Below are positions 15,199 to 23,574 of a stretch of 64,000 nt of DNA, in pieces. The notes under the pieces were generated by a model. It was not told where the DNA came from. It saw nothing but the letters and a program-made list of their open reading frames with translations, and did no database searches. Source of the DNA: [Phormidium] sp. LEGE 05292 (GTDB lineage Bacteria; Cyanobacteriota; Cyanobacteriia; Cyanobacteriales; Aerosakkonemataceae); assembly GCF_015207735.1 (NCBI RefSeq), contig NZ_JADEWG010000005.1, forward strand, positions 33,583 through 97,582, in the 5' to 3' direction. Position 1 is the stretch's first letter. The number at the start of each line of letters is the position of its first letter. Made by a program: the position numbers and the translations under genes.

Positions 15199-16218
15199 AT
15201 GGCTCCCGCAGTGATTATCCAAAATCTCCAAAAAAGCTACGGCAACACCAAAGCCGTGAAGGATGTATCCTTTCAAGTAGAACCGGGAGAAATCTTTGGT
15301 CTTTTGGGGCCAAACGGTGCAGGCAAAACTACTACAATTAGATGTCTGTGTACCTTGGCGATGCCAGATGCAGGCAAAATCGAGGTTTCCGGCATTTCGG
15401 TGATTAACAACCCCAAGCAGGCGCGTCAACGCATCGGCTACGTCGCCCAAGAAGTCGCCCTCGACAAAATTCTCACCGGAAGAGAACTGTTGCAACTGCA
15501 AGCCGCACTCTACCATTTACCGGGTAAGTTTGGCAAAGAACGGATCGACGCAATGATCGATACTTTGGGTTTGCAGGAATACGCCGATCAAAAATCTGGC
15601 ACTTATTCCGGTGGTATCCGCAAGCGGTTAGACTTGGCAGCAGGATTATTGCACAAACCGGATCTTTTGGTTTTGGACGAACCAACGGTAGGATTAGATA
15701 TCGAAAGTAGAGTGGTAATGTGGGATATCTTGCGTCAGTTGCGCGATGCGGGAACTACGGTGTTGCTCACTAGTCACTATCTGGAAGAGGTTGATGCTTT
15801 AGCCGATCGCGTCGCCATCATCGATCAAGGTGTGGTCATCGCTTCCGGTACGCCTTCGCAGTTGAAGGATCGCGTGGGTGGCGATCGCGTTACTCTCCGC
15901 ATCCGTGAGTTTTCCCCAATGGAAGAAGCAGAAAAGGCTAAAGATATGTTGAAATCTCTGCCTTTTGTGCAAGAGGTGATTATTAATAACGCTCAAGGTA
16001 ATTCTTTGAATTTGGTGGTAACTCCGCAAAATGATGCTTTAATTGTGATTCAGCAAGCTCTACAAGCGGCTGGTTTGCCTACTTTTGGAATTGCTCAATC
16101 TCGCCCTAGTTTGGATGATGTTTATCTGGCGGCTACTGGTAAAACTTTGATGGATGCTGAGTTGGCGGCTGTTAGTAGTCGGGATTTGAAGGCTGAGAAA
16201 AAGCAAAGTATGAAATAA
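15199..16218 (+). CDS. ABC-2 type exporter ATP-binding protein (DrrA/CcmA-like)
   Basis: A cytoplasmic ATPase of 339 residues for an ABC-2 exporter. It has Walker A LGPNGAGKTTT (about residues 37-47), signature YSGGIRKRLDLAAGL, Walker B LLVLDEPTVGLD and switch His in LLTSHYLEEVD. The C-terminal third is the DrrA-type extension with the ending SRPSLDDVYLAATGK. The permease gene follows after a 50-bp dispersed repeat. The substrate (drug, lipid or polysaccharide) cannot be told. In several cyanobacteria I recall this pair lying near ctaAB; here about 5 kb of accessory genes separates them. Confidence 0.92.
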   Translation: MAPAVIIQNLQKSYGNTKAVKDVSFQVEPGEIFGLLGPNGAGKTTTIRCLCTLAMPDAGKIEVSGISVINNPKQARQRIGYVAQEVALDKILTGRELLQLQAALYHLPGKFGKERIDAMIDTLGLQEYADQKSGTYSGGIRKRLDLAAGLLHKPDLLVLDEPTVGLDIESRVVMWDILRQLRDAGTTVLLTSHYLEEVDALADRVAIIDQGVVIASGTPSQLKDRVGGDRVTLRIREFSPMEEAEKAKDMLKSLPFVQEVIINNAQGNSLNLVVTPQNDALIVIQQALQAAGLPTFGIAQSRPSLDDVYLAATGKTLMDAELAAVSSRDLKAEKKQSMK

Positions 16219-16220
16219 GA

Positions 16221-16270
16221 TTTTTTTTTGAACCGCAAAGGACGCAAAGAACGCGAAGGAAAGAGAAGAA
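16221..16270 (+). repeat. Dispersed repeat, copy 2, between exporter genes
   Basis: A T-tract, then GAACCGCAAAGGACGCAAAG, then AACGCGAAGGAAAGAGAAGA ending one base before the permease ATG. The AAGGAAAGAG part stands at Shine-Dalgarno distance, so the repeat seems to supply the ribosome-binding site of the permease gene. Other copies are at 5228, 55471 and 55978. Confidence 0.75.
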
Positions 16271-16271
16271 A

Positions 16272-17156
16272 ATGAGTAGTACTTTAAGTCCGAAGTCTAA
16301 TGTTAGTTTTGAGTCAGAGAAGGTTTCTGAAGGGAGTTCTTCTGGGTTTTTGGGGGAGTTTGTTCAGGAAACTTTGGCTTTGACTCGTCGGTTGTTTATT
16401 CAGTTACAACGTCGCCCTTCTACTTTGATTGCTGGGGTGATTCAACCTCTGATTTGGTTGATTTTGTTTGGGGCTTTGTTTCAAAATGCTCCCAAGGGTT
16501 TGTTTGGGAATGATACTAATTACGGTCAGTTTTTGGCAGCAGGTGTGATTGTTTTTACTGCGTTTAGTGGGGCGCTAAATGCAGGGTTGCCTGTGATGTT
16601 CGATCGCGAATTTGGGTTTTTGAACCGTTTGTTAGTTGCACCTTTGGCTAGTCGGTATTCGATCGTTTTTGCTTCGGCAATCTTTATCATTACTCTTAGT
16701 GCTGTTCAGACGATCGCCATCATTGCTACTAGTGCTTTTTTAGGTGCAGGTTTACCTGATATCCTGGGTTTGAGTGTGATTGCTACAATCATTCTTTTGT
16801 TGGTTTTGGGTGTCACAGCTTTAAGTTTGGGTTTGGCTTTTGCTTTACCCGGACACATCGAATTAATAGCAGTGATTTTTGTAACTAACTTACCTTTGTT
16901 GTTTGCAAGTACGGCTTTGGCTCCCCTTTCTTTTATGCCAAAATGGTTGCAATTTATCTCCTCTCTCAATCCCTTAAGTTTTGCTATTGAACCCATTCGT
17001 TATCTCTATTTGCATAGCGATTGGAGTCTTGGTAGTGTAGTGATGCAAGCTCCTTGGGGTAATGTATCATTAGGTGGAACACTTCTAGTACTTTTATTGC
17101 TTGATGTGGCAGCATTTTTAAGCATTCAGCCTTTATTACGTCGGAGATTTGCTTAA
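16272..17156 (+). CDS. ABC-2 type exporter permease (DrrB-like)
   Basis: Membrane component of 294 residues. It has a soluble N-terminus of about 45 residues, then six hydrophobic segments: near 50-68, 84-104, 130-156, 165-188, 194-214 and 260-280. The ABC-2 membrane signature region (FASTALAPLSFMPKWLQFIS and NPLSFAIEPIRYLYL) is clear. It works with the ATPase just upstream. The first 20 residues are Ser-rich and poorly conserved, so a later start is possible, but the present ATG has a good purine-rich site. Confidence 0.92.
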   Translation: MSSTLSPKSNVSFESEKVSEGSSSGFLGEFVQETLALTRRLFIQLQRRPSTLIAGVIQPLIWLILFGALFQNAPKGLFGNDTNYGQFLAAGVIVFTAFSGALNAGLPVMFDREFGFLNRLLVAPLASRYSIVFASAIFIITLSAVQTIAIIATSAFLGAGLPDILGLSVIATIILLLVLGVTALSLGLAFALPGHIELIAVIFVTNLPLLFASTALAPLSFMPKWLQFISSLNPLSFAIEPIRYLYLHSDWSLGSVVMQAPWGNVSLGGTLLVLLLLDVAAFLSIQPLLRRRFA

Positions 17157-17203
17157 ATTAATCTGTAAGATCATGTCCGCTTGATTACTTATGAAACAAG
17201 AGA

Positions 17204-17277
17204 AAACCCCACCCCCGCCAAAGCGATGCTTTGTCTCCCCTCCCCGTTTACGGGGAGGGGATTAAGGGGTGGGGTTT
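17204..17277. repeat. Palindromic repeat / hairpin after exporter operon
   Basis: The outer stem AAACCCCACCCC (17204-17215) pairs with GGGGTGGGGTTT (17266-17277), with an inner CTCCCCGTTTACGGGGAG hairpin. It could act as a terminator for the exporter operon and resembles intergenic GC-rich repeats common in cyanobacteria. Confidence 0.75.
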
Positions 17278-17342
17278 GATTACTGTGGGAAACATAACTG
17301 ATTATCTGAACTTCATGTTAATTAATGAGGAGGAAATTTTAA

Positions 17343-17714
17343 ATGTCATTTAAGTATCTCAGCAAAATAGCTTTCGGTTTATTAGCAGGAACTACTTTCT
17401 CTATATTGCTATTGCCAGAAGCAACTTTTGCTCAAAATTTGAATACCGATCCCAGTCAAGATTTTCAAAAAGATGGCGATCCCCTTACTGGTGGAACTGG
17501 TCAATCTTTCAGCGTTTTTGATTTAATCCATCGCTCTAATTTGGGGTTAAATCGATCGATGGAAGATGTGAACAACGAACAAAAGGAAAATCTAGATGAT
17601 GCGGCTACTCAGTTCCGCGCTAGACAACGCCAACGTCTGCAAGTTCCCGATCAATTGATCGATCGCGTAAACCCCAAAACTCCTAGTGAAAACACCACAA
17701 CACCAAATCAGTGA
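17343..17714 (+). CDS. Small exported protein of unknown function
   Basis: A protein of 123 residues with a signal peptide (MSFKYLSKIAFGLLAG, cleavage probably after ATFA). The mature part is polar, with DPLTGGTGQSFSVFDLIHRS in the middle, a Gln/Arg-rich helix (FRARQRQRLQVP), and a Pro/Thr/Asn-rich end. An AGGAGG ribosome-binding site precedes the ATG, which supports the start. It looks like a cyanobacterial lineage-specific periplasmic protein; I know no function. A hairpin terminator follows. Confidence 0.75.
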   Translation: MSFKYLSKIAFGLLAGTTFSILLLPEATFAQNLNTDPSQDFQKDGDPLTGGTGQSFSVFDLIHRSNLGLNRSMEDVNNEQKENLDDAATQFRARQRQRLQVPDQLIDRVNPKTPSENTTTPNQ

Positions 17715-17723
17715 ACTATACTC

Positions 17724-17756
17724 AGATCCCCAACTTCTCCAAGAAGTCGGGGATCT
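17724..17756. terminator. Bidirectional hairpin between convergent genes
   Basis: AGATCCCC-A-ACTTCT pairs with AGAAGT-C-GGGGATCT across a short loop, one mismatch inside. It sits between the exported-protein gene and prxQ, which converge. The sequence is a frequent cyanobacterial intergenic palindrome and may be a repeat doing the work of a terminator. Confidence 0.7.
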
Positions 17757-17783
17757 CGCTGGGATATTTATCTACACCAAAAA

Positions 17784-18221
17784 CTACAAACCAAGTGTTG
17801 CTAAAATATCGCTAGCATGAGTTGCAGTATTCACCGCAGCGTCAACATGGACGATTTTGCCACTACCATCAATTACATAAGTAACACGCTTGGCATAACC
17901 ACCACCATCAACATCGTAAGCTTTGATAATTGCTCCATCAGTGTCAGCTAAAAGGGGAAAATTTAGATTGTATTTTTGGGTAAAGGCTTGGTGCGAAGTT
18001 TCATCATCTTTGCTGACTCCTAACACCACCACATCTTTCCCTTGGTAATCTGATTGAGCATCACGAAAACTACAAGCTTGCTTGGTACAGCCAGGAGTAT
18101 CGTCTTTTGGATAAAAATACAACACTACTGTTTTCCCAGCAAAGTCAGATAGTGAAACAGTATTACCATTCGTGTCTTTGGCTGTAAATGCTGGTGCATC
18201 CGTACCGACTGCTAAAGCCAT
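17784..18221 (-). CDS. prxQ: Peroxiredoxin Q / BCP, thiol peroxidase
   Basis: A thioredoxin-dependent peroxidase of 145 residues that reduces hydrogen peroxide and organic peroxides. The atypical two-Cys motif TPGCTKQACSFRD is intact, with peroxidatic Cys45 and resolving Cys50. The preceding VVLYFYPKD and the later GVSKDDETSHQAF are as expected for the BCP group. No signal peptide is seen, so it is cytoplasmic. It is transcribed singly and convergent to the gene on its left. Confidence 0.95.
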   Translation of the reverse strand: MALAVGTDAPAFTAKDTNGNTVSLSDFAGKTVVLYFYPKDDTPGCTKQACSFRDAQSDYQGKDVVVLGVSKDDETSHQAFTQKYNLNFPLLADTDGAIIKAYDVDGGGYAKRVTYVIDGSGKIVHVDAAVNTATHASDILATLGL

Positions 18222-18388
18222 GATTTAAGCTTCCTTCTGAGTAATCAATTGTTTCTCAATCTGGATTTTACATGATTTCACATTTCTCATCAGGAGTAAA
18301 TTTTTTAGCTTCGGTAACTGCTCCAGACAAAAAAGACTTATGATAATAAATAAACATTGAGCGATCGATCCTCAACTCCAAATTATCA

Positions 18389-18799
18389 ATGAACTCGCTA
18401 AAACAAAAAGCAACTAATTCTCTTTCGTATTCTCAAAAAACCATTGAACGTGCAGAGCGATCGCTCCGAGTATCCCCTTTCCGAATGCTATTGTTTACAA
18501 CCATGCGTTCGCGCAGTGTAGATTTTCAAGAAATTGCTGGTGCTAATGGCAGCAAAAACCAATTCACACAACGCCAACTCTCAGAATTGATCGCAGATAA
18601 CTCATTGCTGTGGCTGATTCAAGTCGGAATTTTGCGCCGAGAAGTAGATGGACAAGGCATTACTAATAGCTTTCGTCTCACACCTCTAGGACATGAAATC
18701 ATCGATAAATTATCTACTCAAGGTGACGAAATACCCCCAGCTTCTTGGCGCGATCGCATTTATCAGTTTTTCACTCGCTGGCTAAGATTGCCTCTTTAA
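18389..18799 (+). CDS. Cyanobacterial protein of unknown function, winged-helix-like
   Basis: A protein of 136 residues. The sequence from about 17 to 115 (RAERSLRVSPFRMLLFTTMR, then LSELIADNSLLWLIQVGILRRE, SFRLTPLGHEII) reads like a winged-helix domain that sorts by length and helix pattern. The ending is aromatic and basic (DRIYQFFTRWLRLPL). I recognise it as a protein type seen in cyanobacteria but cannot give it a function. It lies ahead of cobQ on the same strand, 135 bp away. Confidence 0.7.
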   Translation: MNSLKQKATNSLSYSQKTIERAERSLRVSPFRMLLFTTMRSRSVDFQEIAGANGSKNQFTQRQLSELIADNSLLWLIQVGILRREVDGQGITNSFRLTPLGHEIIDKLSTQGDEIPPASWRDRIYQFFTRWLRLPL

Positions 18800-18888
18800 A
18801 ATAACTCAAACTTTTTAATTTGGACTCTCTCGTACTTATGGCAATAAGAAAATTTAATTAATTTCTGAAAGACCTAAATATAAAAGAA

Positions 18889-18927
18889 TCCCAGTCCCTA
18901 GTCCCCAGTCCCCAGTCCCTAATCCCC
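18889..18927. repeat. CCCCAGT-type heptamer tract before cobQ
   Basis: Degenerate head-to-tail heptamers (CCCAGTC, CCTAGTC, CCCAGTC, CCCAGTC, CCTAATC) end 8 bp before the cobQ start. This matches the CCCCAGT class of short tandemly repeated sequences known from cyanobacteria. It occupies the place where the ribosome-binding site would be expected. Confidence 0.7.
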
Positions 18928-18934
18928 AAAAATT

Positions 18935-20407
18935 ATGAAAGCAATTATGGTTGTGGGCACTACCTCCCACGCAGGAAAATCACTCCTAACAGCAGCACTC
19001 TGTCGCATCCTCTCCAGACGTGGCTGGCGTTTAGCACCCTTCAAAGGTCAAAATATGGCTCTCAACGCCTACGTCACCGCCAATGGCGGCGAAATTGGAC
19101 ACGCACAAGCAGTCCAAGCTTGGGCAGCTGGCATTACTCCCGCTGTAGAAATGAATCCCATTCTACTCAAGCCCCAAGGCGACATGACCTCTCAGGTAAT
19201 TATTAAAGGCAGAGCTGTAGGTAGAGCCACAGCTTTAGAATACTATGAACAATATTTTCAACCAGGTTGGCAAGCAATTACCGACTCTTTACAAACTTTA
19301 GGTGCAGAATACGATTTAGTAATTTGTGAAGGTGCTGGTAGTCCGGCGGAAATTAACTTGAAACACCGCGATTTAACTAATATGCGGGTAGCTCGTCACT
19401 TGAATGCTAATACAATTTTGGTTGTAGATATCGATCGCGGTGGAGCCTTCGCCCATGTTGTTGGTACATTACAATTATTAGAACCAGAAGAACGAGCATT
19501 AATTAAAGGCATAGTTATCAACAAGTTTCGCGGACAACGCAGCCTTTTACAATCAGGTGTGGAATGGTTAGAAAAATACGCAGGCATTCCCGTGATTGGC
19601 GTGATTCCTTGGATTGAACACGATTTTCCCGCCGAAGATTCCTTGGATTTATTCGATCGTCCTACCAAAAAAACTAAAGGTGATATTACAATTGCCGTAA
19701 TTCGTCTCCCCAGAATTTCTAACTTTACTGATTTCGATCCCTTAGATGCAGAGCCTACTGTTAATCTTAAATATGTTAGCCCCAAACAAGATTTAGGTCA
19801 TCCTGATGCTGTAATTATTCCCGGCACAAAAGCTACAATTGCTGACTATACCATTCTGCAACAAACAGGAATGGTAACAGCAATTAAAGAATATGTAGCG
19901 TCCGGTGGTACAGTTTTGGGAATTTGCGGTGGTTATCAAATGTTAGGTAAAGTTATCGCCGATCCCGAAGGAATTGAAGGTAATGATTCTCAACGTTGTG
20001 AAGCATTGGGCTTATTACCTTTAAGTACATTAATTACACCGCAAAAAGTCGTCCGTCAGCGTCAAGTAACATCTAATTATCCCCAATTCGGTTTACCTAT
20101 TTCTGGTTACGAAATCCATCAAGGCCGCTCTCGTCAATTAGAAAGTCAAGGAGTTAAACCTTTATTTGATGACCCTTATTTAGGTATGGTTGACTCCACA
20201 GAATCGGTTTTGGGAACTTATTTACATGGTATTTTTGATAATGGCCCTTGGCGACGCGCTTGGTTAAATTTATTGCGCCAACAACGGGGTTTACACGCTT
20301 TGCCCAATGGTATTTCCAATTATCGAGAACAACGGGAAGCTATGCTAGATGCGATCGCAGATGTAGTAGAATCTCACCTCGATTTAAAACCGATTTTACC
20401 CAGTTAA
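18935..20407 (+). CDS. cobQ: Cobyric acid synthase
   Basis: Cytoplasmic amidotransferase of the cobalamin pathway (490 residues). It amidates four side-chain carboxylates of adenosyl-cobyrinic a,c-diamide using glutamine and ATP. Residues 1-230 form the dethiobiotin-synthase-like ATP domain (VVGTTSHAGKSLL, FKGQNMALNAYVT, CEGAGSPAEINL). Residues about 250-450 form the class I glutaminase domain with the nucleophile Cys331 (LGICGGYQMLG) and His431 (TYLHGIFDN). No Shine-Dalgarno site is visible, because a heptamer repeat lies there. A small ferredoxin gene follows 27 bp downstream and may be cotranscribed. Confidence 0.96.
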   Translation: MKAIMVVGTTSHAGKSLLTAALCRILSRRGWRLAPFKGQNMALNAYVTANGGEIGHAQAVQAWAAGITPAVEMNPILLKPQGDMTSQVIIKGRAVGRATALEYYEQYFQPGWQAITDSLQTLGAEYDLVICEGAGSPAEINLKHRDLTNMRVARHLNANTILVVDIDRGGAFAHVVGTLQLLEPEERALIKGIVINKFRGQRSLLQSGVEWLEKYAGIPVIGVIPWIEHDFPAEDSLDLFDRPTKKTKGDITIAVIRLPRISNFTDFDPLDAEPTVNLKYVSPKQDLGHPDAVIIPGTKATIADYTILQQTGMVTAIKEYVASGGTVLGICGGYQMLGKVIADPEGIEGNDSQRCEALGLLPLSTLITPQKVVRQRQVTSNYPQFGLPISGYEIHQGRSRQLESQGVKPLFDDPYLGMVDSTESVLGTYLHGIFDNGPWRRAWLNLLRQQRGLHALPNGISNYREQREAMLDAIADVVESHLDLKPILPS

Positions 20408-20434
20408 TTAACACCAACAAATCACCAATAACCA

Positions 20435-20671
20435 ATGACCAAAATTATTTTTCTTCCCGATAATATTACCGTAGAAGCTGAAGTAGGAGAACCATTACTA
20501 AAAGTAGCAAACCGTGCTGGAGTGGTGATTCCCACAGGTTGTTTAATGGGTTCCTGTCACGCCTGCGAAGTCGAATTAGATGAAGAAAATTTCATTCGTG
20601 CTTGCATCACCGCAGTTCCCCCAGGAAAGGAAGAATTGACAATTAATTTATTTGTCGATCCCGCTTGGTAA
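20435..20671 (+). CDS. Short [2Fe-2S] ferredoxin
   Basis: A protein of 78 residues with the plant-type ferredoxin fold. The cluster Cys residues are Cys36, Cys41 and Cys44 (PTGCLMGSCHACEVEL), with Cys57 in FIRACITAVPPG. The spacing between the third and fourth cysteine is only 12 residues, against about 29 in photosynthetic PetF, so the helix between them is missing. It probably transfers electrons to a specific partner; the redox partner is unknown. It may share a transcript with cobQ. A hairpin terminator follows. Confidence 0.85.
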   Translation: MTKIIFLPDNITVEAEVGEPLLKVANRAGVVIPTGCLMGSCHACEVELDEENFIRACITAVPPGKEELTINLFVDPAW

Positions 20672-20710
20672 ACTTAATTGATTATCTGCCTTGATTTGTA
20701 GTTAAAACGC

Positions 20711-20735
20711 CTACCGAAAACTTTCCTTTCGGTAG
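20711..20735 (+). terminator. Hairpin terminator after ferredoxin gene
   Basis: CTACCGAAA (20711-20719) pairs with TTTCGGTAG (20727-20735), followed by a T-rich stretch. It is placed about 40 bp after the ferredoxin stop and separates it from the sensor kinase gene. Confidence 0.75.
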
Positions 20736-20941
20736 AGAACTATTGTTTTAATATTCGTTGCTATATTTGATTTTTAACTAAAAAGAATTATACAATTTCT
20801 CAAAATCCTCTATCTTAGGAGAGATTCTTCTTAAAAAAAGTAGGATTAAATGTAAGAAATCGTGCATATATGTATATAGGGATACTAGATTTAATTTTTG
20901 CAAAAGCTTATTAACCTCTGAAACTGCTATTCAATCGAAAT

Positions 20942-23095
20942 ATGCACGACATTCTAATCAATCTATTTGGCTCTGGCTCGTTCATTCCTCATGGTCACTG
21001 TTATCTTTGGAAACCAGGCTTAGTTTGGTTGCATTTAATTTCTGATGCCATAATTGGGGTTGCCTACTATTCCATTCCCCTGACGTTGTTTTACTTCGTT
21101 CGCAAACGACAAGACTTACCTTTCCACTGGATATTTTTGTTATTTGCAGTTTTCATTATTTCCTGCGGTACAACCCATTTTGCCGAAATTTGGACGCTTT
21201 GGTATCCTACCTACTGGTTATCTGGGGCGATTAAAGCTGGAACTGCCCTAGTCTCAATATATACAGCTTTAGAACTTGTGCCTCTGGTTCCGAAAGCTTT
21301 AGCATTGCCTAGCCCTGCTCAACTAGAGCAAGCGAATCTGGCATTAAAAGGGCAAATAGAGGAACGCCTCCGAACTGAAGCAGAATTAAGGCAGTTTCAA
21401 AATGAACTCGAAGCAAGAGTAGAGTCACGAACAATGGAACTGGTGCAAGTCAATCAGCAACTACAACAGGAGATTGAGGAACGTCAGTGTGCAGAAGCAG
21501 CTCTGCGCGAACAAAGGTTTTTGTTGGAAACAATTCTGAAGTATGCTGCTGATGCGATTATTGTGTGCAACGCTGAAGGGAAATTAACTTTTGCCAATCC
21601 TGAAGCAAGGCGACTGGCACAGCAAGACCCAAATGACACAACTCTTGACCTGGATCTGTTTAACTGGGGAACTGCTCACGATGCAGATGGCAAGCGGATT
21701 ACCTTAGAAGATTATGCAATTTCCAAAGCCCTCCGGGGAGAAGTCAGCTATGCGATCGAATCCCGCATGGTACGTGACGATCGCAGCTACTATGATATTC
21801 TGGTTAGCGCCGCACCATTGCTCAATAATGAGCAAATTGTGGGAGCGGTGGCAAGCTTCATCGATATTAGCGATCGCAAACGCGCCGAAGCCGAACGAGA
21901 AGAACTGCTAGCACGGGAAAAAGCCGCACGGGAGCAAGCCGAAGCCGCAAATCGGATTAAAGATGAGTTTCTTGCCGTGTTATCTCATGAGTTGCGATCG
22001 CCTTTAAATCCGATTCTCGGTTGGGCAAAGCTTCTGCAATCTGGCAAACTCGATCAGGAAAAGACGAAGCAAGCTCTAGCAACAATAGAGCGCAATGCCC
22101 GGTTGCAAAGTCAACTAATTGAAGATTTGCTCGATGTTTCCCGGATTTTGCAAGGAAAATTGGTGTTGTACCCCCAGCCAATCAAACTGGTTAACACTAT
22201 TGAAGCTGCGATCGAAACGGTCAGACTTGCCGCCCAAGTAAAGGGGATTGAGATTCAAACAATTTTTCATCCTGATGTCGGAAAGGTTATAGGGGACTCC
22301 GCCCGTTTGCAACAGGTGATTTGGAACTTGCTCTCCAATGCCGTGAAATTTACACCTTCTGGAGGAAAGGTAGAGATTGAGTTAGCACAAATCGATAATT
22401 ATGCTCAAATTCAAGTCAGAGATACAGGCAAAGGCATTACTCCAGAGTTTTTGCCATTCGTATTTGAGTATTTCCGCCAGGAGGATGGCTCGACAACGCG
22501 CAGATTTGGTGGTTTAGGATTGGGGTTGGCGATCGTTCATCATCTGGTTGAATTACATGGGGGAACCGTTGAAGCCCAAAGTCCGGGTCAAGAATTAGGG
22601 GCGACTTTTACTGTTAGGCTACCGCTGCTCACAGATAAAAGGGAACAGATCGCAGGTGAAAAGAATTCTTTTGCATCTTTATCCCTTGGTCTTTATCCTT
22701 TACAAGATATCCGCGTTTTGTTAATAGATGATGAGCCAGATGCACGGGAGTTGATCGCCTTCATCCTGAAAGAAGCAGGAGCGATCGCAACTGTGGTATC
22801 TTCTGCTAGTGAAGCCCTGAAAATCTTTCCCCAAGTAAAACCAGACTTGGTGGTAAGTGATATTGGAATGCCAGAAATAGACGGTTATATGCTAATTCAG
22901 AAAATTCGGGCAATGCCACCAGAACAGGGTGGAAAAGTTCCGGCTATTGCTCTAACAGCTTATGCTGGAGAGATTAATCAACGAAAGGCGATCGTTGCTG
23001 GTTTTCAACGTCACCTTGCTAAACCTGTAGAAACCAATGATTTAATAGAAACCATTATTACTTTAGTTCCAGAAGTCAGATTGCGATCGAATTAA
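20942..23095 (+). CDS. Ethylene-receptor-type hybrid histidine kinase
   Basis: A membrane sensor kinase of 717 residues. Residues 25-115 match the plant ETR1 ethylene-binding domain: three helices, the ISDAIIGVAYYSIPL segment with Asp35, and the copper ligands Cys75 and His79 in CGTTHF. A coiled coil (about 120-180) and a PAS domain (about 185-315) follow. A HisKA domain has the phospho-His349 (VLSHELRSPLNP), and there is an ATPase domain with its N, G1 and G2 boxes. The C-terminal receiver domain carries Asp640 (SDIGMPEIDG). This is the layout of cyanobacterial ETR1-like receptors known to bind ethylene. The output partner is not evident nearby. Confidence 0.9.
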   Translation: MHDILINLFGSGSFIPHGHCYLWKPGLVWLHLISDAIIGVAYYSIPLTLFYFVRKRQDLPFHWIFLLFAVFIISCGTTHFAEIWTLWYPTYWLSGAIKAGTALVSIYTALELVPLVPKALALPSPAQLEQANLALKGQIEERLRTEAELRQFQNELEARVESRTMELVQVNQQLQQEIEERQCAEAALREQRFLLETILKYAADAIIVCNAEGKLTFANPEARRLAQQDPNDTTLDLDLFNWGTAHDADGKRITLEDYAISKALRGEVSYAIESRMVRDDRSYYDILVSAAPLLNNEQIVGAVASFIDISDRKRAEAEREELLAREKAAREQAEAANRIKDEFLAVLSHELRSPLNPILGWAKLLQSGKLDQEKTKQALATIERNARLQSQLIEDLLDVSRILQGKLVLYPQPIKLVNTIEAAIETVRLAAQVKGIEIQTIFHPDVGKVIGDSARLQQVIWNLLSNAVKFTPSGGKVEIELAQIDNYAQIQVRDTGKGITPEFLPFVFEYFRQEDGSTTRRFGGLGLGLAIVHHLVELHGGTVEAQSPGQELGATFTVRLPLLTDKREQIAGEKNSFASLSLGLYPLQDIRVLLIDDEPDARELIAFILKEAGAIATVVSSASEALKIFPQVKPDLVVSDIGMPEIDGYMLIQKIRAMPPEQGGKVPAIALTAYAGEINQRKAIVAGFQRHLAKPVETNDLIETIITLVPEVRLRSN

Positions 23096-23100
23096 GTTGC

Positions 23101-23238
23101 AACAGAAATTGTTTTTGCTTTCAAGGATGGTTCGGGAATAGGTTGACGATCTTCTCGAAGGGTGTCAGTATGATGTGCGATCGCTACATAAGCGAGAGCA
23201 TTAGTGTCGTGATAAATTAGTTTAGGTTCTGTTGCCAT
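23101..23238 (-). CDS. Small ORF overlapping the 3' end of the antitoxin-like gene
   Basis: A possible 45-48-residue product (MATEPKLIYHDTNALAYVA...) starts at ATG 23236-23238, 17 bp inside the end of the gene upstream. The overlap is typical of toxin-antitoxin pairs, but the product is far shorter than known PIN or RelE toxins and its frame ends just past the kinase gene. It may be the stump of a lost toxin or not coding at all. Confidence 0.25.
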
Positions 23239-23425
23239 AAAGCATACTACGATTAAAAGATTGTAAGATTTCGCTTTCAAAAAACAACGGAGTTAGATCG
23301 ATTTCTGATAGTTGCTCTTCTGTTAGATTCTGATGTTTATTGATAGCTCTAAATGTCTCTATCATGGCGTGAATTTGATCAATTTGTTGGGAAGTAAGTC
23401 CGGTAACATCAAGAGTTTTAGTCAT
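23222..23425 (-). CDS. Small antitoxin-like protein
   Basis: A protein of 67 residues, mostly helical and acidic (LTSQQIDQIHAMIETFRAIN, then LTEEQLSEIDLTPLFF). It resembles orphan antitoxin-type proteins of cyanobacteria, but I do not recognise a named family. A 28-bp piece of it (23337-23364) recurs exactly, in inverted orientation, at 54430-54457 beside the VapBC pair, showing that this gene type is or was multi-copy. No toxin gene of normal length follows. Confidence 0.5.
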   Translation of the reverse strand: MTKTLDVTGLTSQQIDQIHAMIETFRAINKHQNLTEEQLSEIDLTPLFFESEILQSFNRSMLYGNRT

Positions 23426-23574
23426 TTTGGGTAACGATTTTAAGTTTGCGGATATTCTAGCTTGATTATCTAAAAAACGACAAAGCCGCTAAAGATGGTT
23501 GATTAAACCGCATTCAAATAATATAATGATGCTGTTAGCCTATAGAAAAATTTTGAATAAACTCTTTTTTTCTT

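Noticed and set aside
18800..18934. Possible cobalamin riboswitch before cobQ
   Set aside because: No B12-box-like sequence; the gap is short and filled by heptamer repeats.
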